DNA of 30,912 nt from CAZUSO01 sp964622775 (GTDB taxonomy: Bacteria; Bacteroidota; Bacteroidia; Chitinophagales; Chitinophagaceae): NCBI GenBank assembly GCA_964622775.1, contig CAZUSO010000034.1:1-30912 (forward strand). The letters run 5' to 3'. The notes under the pieces are model-generated. The model was not told where the DNA came from, searched no databases, and worked only from the letters and a program-made list of their open reading frames with translations. Shown piece after piece: positions 25,735 to 30,912 of the stretch. The first letter of the stretch is position 1. Each line of letters begins with the position of its first letter. The position numbers and the translations under genes were made by a program.

Positions 25735-26742
25735 ATGACTGCTGATTTTATCATAATAGGGCAGGGTATAGCCGGTACCTGGTTATCGTACGAACTTATG
25801 CAGCAGGGTTATTCGGTTATGGTTATTGACGATCCTGAAGGTAAGCCATCCAGCCGGGTAGCGGGCGCCCTGATTAATCCGGTGAATGTGAACCGTGGCA
25901 CGATAGTGAACAACGCTGTGCAGATGATGACAACGACAAGACAACAATACCGAAGCCTTGAAAATTTGTTACATATATCCTGTTACCGGGAAACGGAACT
26001 GATTGTATGGAATGATCAGCCTGCAGAAAAAGATTTTGTGCCGGATATGTTTGTGAAAAAGCTTTCGGGAGAAGAACAGGCCTGGCTACAGCTCCATTTT
26101 TCCGGAGGGCAGGCTGACAGGAAAATTGCACCGGTTGGCTGTATAAATGTGTCTTTACTACTCCATTGCTGGAAAGAATATTTGCAGGAAAACAATGCTT
26201 TCACCGCAGCCACGGTTGCTGCCGGGCAAATTCAGGAAAACTTAGAAGGAATCCGGTGGAATGATTTTTCCGCAAGGAGAATAATCTTCTGCACCGGTGC
26301 TTCGGCAATGAACCAATTCCTGTTCCGACATTTGCCATTTACCCATAACCGTGGAGATATGTTAATGCTTGAAATACCGGGATTGCAATCAGGATGGGTG
26401 TTTCATGCCGGACATTTACGGCTGATTCCAATGCGCGAAGGCGTGTTCTGGTGTGGCAGCAACTACCGTTGGGATTATAACGATTTGAACCCTGATATGG
26501 AGTGGCGCAATCAAACCGAAAAATTGCTCCGGAAATGGCTGCGCGATCCTTTTATCATACAGGAACATTGCGTTGCCGAACGACCTACGGTAGCCGGACA
26601 GCAGCCCGTTTACGGATTTTTGAAAGACCATCCCCGGATAGGTATCTTTAATGGTTTGGGAACGCGGGGATTTTCCTTAGCGCCTATATTAGCGCGGCAG
26701 CTTGTCACAGCTATTCAGCAAAATAACGTCGCATTGATCTGA
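25735..26742 (+). CDS. FAD-dependent oxidoreductase (DAO/glycine-oxidase-like fold)
   Basis: The protein is 335 aa. The N-terminal Rossmann FAD motif is DFIIIGQGIAGTWLSYEL (Gly9, Gly11, Gly14), followed by the acidic ribose-binding end VIDD. Other family features are the SSRVAGALINPVN segment, a mid-protein strand IIFCTGAS that contacts FAD, and the C-terminal NGLGTRGFSLAP that closes over the isoalloxazine. This fits the D-amino-acid oxidase or MnmC-C-like family, though the substrate is unknown and the protein is on the short side. It starts 3 bp after the radical SAM gene, so translation is probably coupled. Confidence 0.85.
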   Translation: MTADFIIIGQGIAGTWLSYELMQQGYSVMVIDDPEGKPSSRVAGALINPVNVNRGTIVNNAVQMMTTTRQQYRSLENLLHISCYRETELIVWNDQPAEKDFVPDMFVKKLSGEEQAWLQLHFSGGQADRKIAPVGCINVSLLLHCWKEYLQENNAFTAATVAAGQIQENLEGIRWNDFSARRIIFCTGASAMNQFLFRHLPFTHNRGDMLMLEIPGLQSGWVFHAGHLRLIPMREGVFWCGSNYRWDYNDLNPDMEWRNQTEKLLRKWLRDPFIIQEHCVAERPTVAGQQPVYGFLKDHPRIGIFNGLGTRGFSLAPILARQLVTAIQQNNVALI

Positions 26743-26798
26743 AAAGATGCGCATTAAACGGTAAGGAGCTGTATAAAAATATTGCATGAGTATTAAGT

Positions 26799-26820
26799 CA
26801 GGCATTTTATGCCTGTTTTC
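26799..26820 (+). terminator. Terminator after the FAD oxidoreductase
   Basis: CAGGCAT (26799-26805) and ATGCCTG (26809-26815) form a 7-bp stem with a TTT loop, followed by TTTTC. It lies 57 bp after the stop codon and would end the importer / radical SAM / oxidoreductase transcript. Confidence 0.7.
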
Positions 26821-26863
26821 CTGATTTCATTAAATTGATTATCAACACGTTTACTATTTTTAC

Positions 26864-27061
26864 TTAACACCAGCCCCCGTTGTCATTGCTGTAAAAGGCT
26901 ATGCCCTTGCCATTTCCAACGAAGTGCCCATTGTTTTCATTTTCATAAAAACCGGCCGGTATGGATATCTTCGGGATGCTTTGCAATTTAACCTGTGTTT
27001 CAATAGTCAGGTTTTCATTACCACGAGCTATCTTGGGAATTTGTTGTGTAGATACCTTCAT
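26864..27061 (-). CDS. Possible 65-aa hypothetical protein
   Basis: Starting at ATG 27061, the frame gives 65 aa beginning MKVSTQQIPKIARGNENLTI and ending SNDNGGWC. The upstream sequence on this strand is purine-rich (AAAAGGATTTGGTAAAAGAA), with a passable AAAAGGA. Composition is protein-like (Ile/Asn/Gly-rich, balanced charge) and the frame is not a shadow of another gene. No family is recognised. A second frame immediately upstream on the same strand also looks protein-like (LLKSDEPGLVVKGFGKR), so this may be a frameshifted remnant. Confidence 0.35.
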   Translation of the reverse strand: MKVSTQQIPKIARGNENLTIETQVKLQSIPKISIPAGFYENENNGHFVGNGKGIAFYSNDNGGWC

Positions 27062-27325
27062 TTCTTTTACCAAATCCTTTTACGACCAGGCCCGGTTCAT
27101 CTGATTTCAGCAGCGCTTTTATAGCAGTTTTTGTTAGTCATTCTTGTTCGTTTAATGATTCCTAACATGAGTCAGCATCAAACACATGGTTGACTTTCAG
27201 TTAGTCCCGACAATATTTATTCTATATCCCCCGTACATTTATCCCGCTTACAAACCAATTTCTATATGTATTGTCTGAAAGATAAATTATGCAATCTTAG
27301 CAATAAAAATTTAAACAAAAAAGGA

Positions 27326-27409
27326 ATGAAAACGCAATATCTGAACTTACCGTTTCATTTTTTTTATAATAAAACAGAAGAGCCAGTCAAATTATGTTTA
27401 CTAACTTAG
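27326..27409 (+). CDS. Possible 27-aa peptide
   Basis: ATG at 27326 follows AAAAAAGGA and opens 27 codons (MKTQYLNLPFHFFYNKTEEP, then VKLCLLT) to TAG at 27407. The ribosome site is unusually good for this window, but length and composition are compatible with chance. Confidence 0.2.
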   Translation: MKTQYLNLPFHFFYNKTEEPVKLCLLT

Positions 27410-27608
27410 CTGTCCTGAAAATTTTATTGAGAGATGTAAAAAATAATCAACGTCATTAACAGCATCCTTTTGGCTTTAATCACAAACATTTATAATGATT
27501 CTACTGATAAGATAAGTGAGTTTTATCTGCATTGTAAAATTCTATTAAACTGATTGGCAAGTGTTTTAATATTTTTACTTTTTACTTAGCCATACATCAT
27601 ACTTGCAC

Positions 27609-28268
27609 ATGACTAAAATACTGCTGACTGCTGCCACACCTTTTGAGCTGGAAAAATATACTGCCTCCAGGCATGTCGTCCTTCCCGGAAACAATACAAT
27701 AAATCCGTGCATTACCGGCGTTGGTCTGGTAGCAACTGCCTGTAAGCTTACAGAAGCGATAATGCGACATCGGCCCGATTTTGTATTGCAGGCCGGTATT
27801 GCAGGCGCATTCCCGCATAGCGGATTTAAGCCCGGAGACCTGGTTTTGGTAGAGCGGGAATTGTTCGGCGATTTCGGGGCAGAGGACGGCAACCGGTTCC
27901 TTGATGTTTTTGATATCGGGTTAATACCTGCAGATAGTTTTCCTTTTGAACAAAAATATATCGTCAATCCTATGAAAGGATTGGCTGTAGATATTGACCT
28001 GCCAGGGGCTACCGGGCTTACGGTACATACGGTTAGCGGCTCGGAGCAAACCAGGGCTATGCGATCGGAGAAATACCATGCCGATGTGGAAAGTATGGAA
28101 GGAGCCGCCTTGCATTATGTTTGCCGGCAGATGGATATTCCTTTTGCTCAGGTGCGCGCTATTTCCAATTTGGTGGAGCGGAGGGATAAAAGTAAATGGG
28201 ACATGGAAAAAGCGATCAGCCGCCTCAATGAATGGCTGATCGCTTTCCTGAATAAAAGCAACTCCTGA
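27609..28268 (+). CDS. mqnB: Futalosine hydrolase
   Basis: The protein is 219 aa from ATG 27609; a TTG six bases upstream is less likely. It belongs to the nucleoside phosphorylase / MTA-SAH nucleosidase superfamily. ILLTAATPFELEKY at the N-terminus, LQAGIAGAFPH (60-70) and the nucleoside-binding VESMEGAALHYVC (160-172) with Glu161 and Glu164 match futalosine hydrolases. It cleaves futalosine to dehypoxanthine futalosine and hypoxanthine in the menaquinone route found in many Bacteroidota. It lacks neighbouring mqn genes. It ends 4 bp before the convergent amino-acid permease, whose terminator overlaps its coding end. Confidence 0.88.
   Translation: MTKILLTAATPFELEKYTASRHVVLPGNNTINPCITGVGLVATACKLTEAIMRHRPDFVLQAGIAGAFPHSGFKPGDLVLVERELFGDFGAEDGNRFLDVFDIGLIPADSFPFEQKYIVNPMKGLAVDIDLPGATGLTVHTVSGSEQTRAMRSEKYHADVESMEGAALHYVCRQMDIPFAQVRAISNLVERRDKSKWDMEKAISRLNEWLIAFLNKSNS
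28206..28246 (-). terminator. Permease terminator embedded in the mqnB coding end
   Basis: AAAGCGATCAGCC (28209-28221) and GGCTGATCGCTTT (28234-28246) form a perfect 13-bp inverted repeat with a 12-nt loop. On the minus strand the stem is followed by a T-run (plus-strand A 28207-28211), so it reads as an intrinsic terminator 27 bp after the permease stop. On the plus strand no T-run follows. Confidence 0.75.
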
Positions 28269-28272
28269 AAGC

Positions 28273-29946
28273 TTAATCCTTCCATTTTGGCTTGACTGCC
28301 ATTTTATACAGATTCATGAATATGTGTACTGCGGCAAATGCCATGGAAAAATAAAACAAAGCCGAATCCTGAACATCGGATGAGTAATGGTGAGCCAGCG
28401 CTACCAGCACAAGGACGAAGGATAAAAGCAATCCCGTAACTGCTACCGTGCGATATCCTTTTGCATCCCGTGCCCGGGCATTGAGCACGCTGTTTTTGAT
28501 GCCATAAAATAAATACACATCAAGGCCGATGAGCATCCACACGATAAGCCGGATCCAGGTGTCAAAAGGCAGAAATGCCATCATGCCGAAGCAGACCAAT
28601 ACGCCGAGAATGGGCACAAGCGGCACCAATGGCGTACGGAAGGCACGCGGCGCATTCGGATTAGAACGACGCAGCACCAATACGCCGATGCAAACCAAAA
28701 TGAATGCAAACAGCGTTCCGATACTGGTCATCTCGCCTACAACCCGGCCGGGTACAAATGCGGCAAACAAGCTTACGAACACCAGGAAAAACGCATTGGA
28801 GCGGAACGGAGTGCGGAAGCGCTGATGAATAACGGAAAATATCTTCGGCAGCAAACCATCCCGGCTCATCGAATAAAAAACCCGGCTTTGTCCCATCAGC
28901 ATTACCAGGATAACGGACGAATAGCCTAACAAAATGGCGATGATAATGCTGGTATTCAGCCAGGGATAAGCCGGCACTACAATACCATTAGCTCCCGGAA
29001 GCCCCATGTTTTCAATAGCGATTGCAACCGGCGCCAGGTGGTCTGTTGCGCCGTCGCCCCCGAATTTGGAATAATGAACCACTCCGACCATTACGTACGC
29101 AAAGATGATATAAAGTACCGTACAGATGAGCAGGGAGCCCATAATCCCGATCGGCATGGCCTTTTTGGGGTTTTTGGTTTCCTGCGCTGCTGTCGATACA
29201 GCGTCAAATCCGATATAGGCAAAAAACACGACCGCCGCCGCCCGTATAATTCCGGACCAGCCAAATGCTCCGAAAGTGCCTTTGTTTTCCGGTATCAGCG
29301 GCGTTAAATTATCCGGGTTTACATACCGGATTCCAACGAAAATAAACACTAAAACAATCGTCACTTTCAGTATGACAATTATGGTATTGACAAATGCCGA
29401 TTCGCTCGTCCCTTTTATCAACACCAATGACATGACCACCACGATAAATACAGCCGGAAGATTGAAGATACCCGAAACACCATTGACCGTATCAAAAGGC
29501 GTCATCATCAGCTCGGGCGGGAGGGCGAGGCCAAAGGTCTGTAAAAGCTTTCCGAGGTAGCCCGACCAACTGGAGGCAACGGTGGCCGCTCCTACCGCAT
29601 ATTCCAGCACCAGGTCCCAGCCGATAACCCAGGCGACAAATTCCCCCATCGTGGCATAAGAATAGGTATAAGCGCTGCCTGCAACAGGAATCATGGAGGC
29701 AAATTCCGCATAACACAAACCCGCAAAGGCGCATCCTAAAGCGGCAATGATGAAGGAGATCATAATCCCTGGTCCCGCATAGTTGGCCGCAGCCATCCCG
29801 GTGATGGAAAACAACCCGGCACCAATAATGGCGCCGATGCCCAGAGACACCAGGGCGGTGGAGCTAAGGGTTTTTTTAAGGCCATGCTCCGATTCACCGG
29901 ATTCCATTAACAACAGATCGAGTGGTTTGCGTGTAAATATGCTCAT
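28273..29946 (-). CDS. APC-family amino-acid permease (cationic amino-acid transporter type)
   Basis: The protein is 557 aa from ATG 29946 (MSIFTRKPLDLLL). An in-frame upstream start at 30090 would add 48 residues unlike the family and is rejected. The first helix has the APC substrate-binding glycine motif SLGIGAIIGAGLFSITG (34-50), and the HGLKKTLSS lead-in is typical of CAT/YfnA-like members. About 12-14 hydrophobic segments follow, with GFDAVSTAAQETKNPKKAMP in the middle and R(F/Y)RTPFRSN between later helices. It imports amino acids by proton symport or exchange; the substrate is not deducible. It ends 4 bp from convergent mqnB. Confidence 0.93.
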   Translation of the reverse strand: MSIFTRKPLDLLLMESGESEHGLKKTLSSTALVSLGIGAIIGAGLFSITGMAAANYAGPGIMISFIIAALGCAFAGLCYAEFASMIPVAGSAYTYSYATMGEFVAWVIGWDLVLEYAVGAATVASSWSGYLGKLLQTFGLALPPELMMTPFDTVNGVSGIFNLPAVFIVVVMSLVLIKGTSESAFVNTIIVILKVTIVLVFIFVGIRYVNPDNLTPLIPENKGTFGAFGWSGIIRAAAVVFFAYIGFDAVSTAAQETKNPKKAMPIGIMGSLLICTVLYIIFAYVMVGVVHYSKFGGDGATDHLAPVAIAIENMGLPGANGIVVPAYPWLNTSIIIAILLGYSSVILVMLMGQSRVFYSMSRDGLLPKIFSVIHQRFRTPFRSNAFFLVFVSLFAAFVPGRVVGEMTSIGTLFAFILVCIGVLVLRRSNPNAPRAFRTPLVPLVPILGVLVCFGMMAFLPFDTWIRLIVWMLIGLDVYLFYGIKNSVLNARARDAKGYRTVAVTGLLLSFVLVLVALAHHYSSDVQDSALFYFSMAFAAVHIFMNLYKMAVKPKWKD

Positions 29947-30208
29947 GTTAAATGTTATAGTTTGAAAAATGATAGTTGAATAGCATTCGCCCTGATACCG
30001 TTTTTTTAAGAGGTTAATATTATAAAATAATCGGTAAAAAAACGACAAAATAAGGCTGCAATACGAAAAAAAACGAACAGATGGGTGCATTTCAACTTTT
30101 CCTTTGCCGGGTCACATGTGGTCGGTGAGGACATCGACCTTTGGCGGGTGTAAGGTCTGATCTAAAATGGAGGCATCCAATATACTATTAGCGATACGTT
30201 GTCTGCCG

Positions 30209-30766
30209 TTACTTTTTTATCTCATAGCATAGTTCTGCCATTCCGTTTTTGTATGCTGCCGTATCTTTTAGACGTAATACTTGTTCTTGTCCGATATTGT
30301 CAAAAAACAATAGTCCGTCCCCCAAAATAATCGGTAGAATGCTTACTCTTATCTCGTCTGCTAATTTTTGCCGGATAAATTCTTTTGTAAATATTGCACC
30401 ACCTGCTACCCACACATTTTTATAGTTTGGCTTCAGTCGTTCATTTACAAGTTTGTTCAGATCACCCGAATAAAATTCAATATTTGGCCTTTCTGCCGGT
30501 AGATGTCGGTGGGTTAATACGATTGTCGGTTTGTCGCCATAGGCCCAGCCATAAGATTTTGCAAGTTCTAAAGCGTGTTCGTAAGTCCGTGAACCCATTA
30601 CATAGCAGTCTATTGTTTTCAGAAACTCTTCAGGGTCTTGTCCGTCAACACCTTTGTCGTAATGGTGCGAGGTGTCAAACCATGAAATACTATTGTCCCT
30701 TTTGGCAATAATTCCGTCAAGGCTCGAAACCATATGAGTCGTTATTTTAAATTCGTTTGTTGTCAT
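30209..30766 (-). CDS. Dihydrofolate-reductase-like / RibD C-terminal domain protein
   Basis: The protein is 185 aa, one DHFR-like fold. HMVSSLDGIIAKRDNSISWF near the N-terminus, DCYVMGSRTYEHALEL around 52-67, IVLTHRHLP, and KNVWVAGGAIFTKEFI (about 116-131, the NADPH-binding Gly-Gly) match the RibD C-terminal / YyaP-YwjB family. Such stand-alone proteins are NADPH-dependent reductases of unsettled substrate; they are not the folate enzyme FolA. The gene is 262 bp upstream of the permease on the same strand, so it is probably a separate unit. Confidence 0.88.
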   Translation of the reverse strand: MTTNEFKITTHMVSSLDGIIAKRDNSISWFDTSHHYDKGVDGQDPEEFLKTIDCYVMGSRTYEHALELAKSYGWAYGDKPTIVLTHRHLPAERPNIEFYSGDLNKLVNERLKPNYKNVWVAGGAIFTKEFIRQKLADEIRVSILPIILGDGLLFFDNIGQEQVLRLKDTAAYKNGMAELCYEIKK

Positions 30767-30912
30767 TTTTGAATTGCCATTTTAGCCTCACCCTCAACTC
30801 ATTTATCCATCTCTCAAACATACATAAATATTTCAATGTGCGGTTGGGCTTATTTTTTGGCATTGTTAAATTAATATAGATAGTTCATTATTCAACTTCA
30901 AAAATAAGAGGT

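Larger units (their letters stand above)
26829..27580 (+). repeat. Imperfect direct repeats 715 bp apart (26829-26865 and 27544-27580)
   Basis: The two 37-base stretches share 29 positions without gaps (pattern ATTAAAnTGATTnnCAA, then GTTTA and TATTTTTACTT). The right copy lies just upstream of the futalosine hydrolase gene. They may be duplicated promoter-proximal sequence or ends of a small insertion. AT-richness inflates the match. Confidence 0.4.
26743..27608. other. AT-rich spacer of about 870 bp
   Basis: It contains a terminator (26799-26820), imperfect direct repeats at 26829-26865 and 27544-27580, and two possible tiny ORFs (26864-27061 minus and 27326-27409 plus). No established family is recognised. 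Confidence 0.6.

Noticed and set aside
29947..30090. N-terminal extension of the permease (48 codons)
   Set aside because: The extension is unlike family N-termini; the start at 29946 leads directly into the conserved region.
1..30912. tRNA or rRNA genes
   Set aside because: No cloverleaf-like or rRNA-like sequence was noticed, although a covariance-model scan was not possible.

Overview
The window looks like chromosomal DNA of a Bacteroidota bacterium, probably a Chitinophagaceae-type environmental species. The reasons are -7 elements close to TAnnTTTG, weak Shine-Dalgarno sequences, a PKD-repeat surface protein, a FucP-type sugar importer next to a ROK kinase, a futalosine hydrolase (menaquinone pathway) and AT-rich spacers. 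The lineage is inferred from gene content, not from a marker gene. Three runs of exactly 100 N (6873-6972, 7693-7792, 8171-8270) are scaffold gaps inside one repetitive gene, and they break its reading frame artificially.

Layout. 1-1734 (-): 5' part of a secreted choice-of-anchor-A plus PKD-repeat adhesin that runs off the left edge. 1735-4148: a 2.4 kb AT-rich gene desert with a MITE-like element, a nested inverted repeat and palindromes. 4149-5866 (+): a degenerate receiver-domain protein, an AraC-family regulator and a possible 47-aa protein. 5896-17269 (+): five closely spaced co-directional genes encoding a receiver domain fused to a very long P/Q/Y/A-rich repeat tail, a membrane-anchored HEAT-repeat protein, a processive family-2 glycosyltransferase, a 1000-aa TPR plus outer-membrane beta-barrel protein, and a DUF4838-type lipoprotein. 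17604-22759 (-): succinyl-CoA synthetase beta subunit, a class A penicillin-binding protein and a ROK sugar kinase. 23322-26742 (+): sugar MFS importer, PA0069-type radical SAM protein and FAD-dependent oxidoreductase in a tight row. 26743-27608: spacer with possible tiny ORFs. 27609-28268 (+): futalosine hydrolase. 28273-30766 (-): APC amino-acid permease and a DHFR-like (RibD C-terminal) protein.

The most interesting block is 4149-17269. The glycosyltransferase has the signature motifs of synthase-type polysaccharide polymerases. It is followed by a TPR protein ending in a beta-barrel, the architecture used by PgaA and BcsC to export polymer, and then by a lipoprotein with a glycosidase-like domain and a discoidin-like C-terminus. 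This suggests a synthase-dependent exopolysaccharide assembly and export machine. Both receiver domains in the block have Glu where the phosphorylated Asp should be, so they are probably not ordinary phosphorelay outputs. The second carries a prion-like tandem-repeat tail of at least 700 residues. A phospho-independent, low-complexity scaffold leading a polysaccharide secretion operon is the main hypothesis offered here; it is inference from architecture.

The remainder is ordinary metabolism. The ROK kinase and the divergent sugar importer probably take up and phosphorylate a hexose. Genes 28273-30766 are housekeeping-like.
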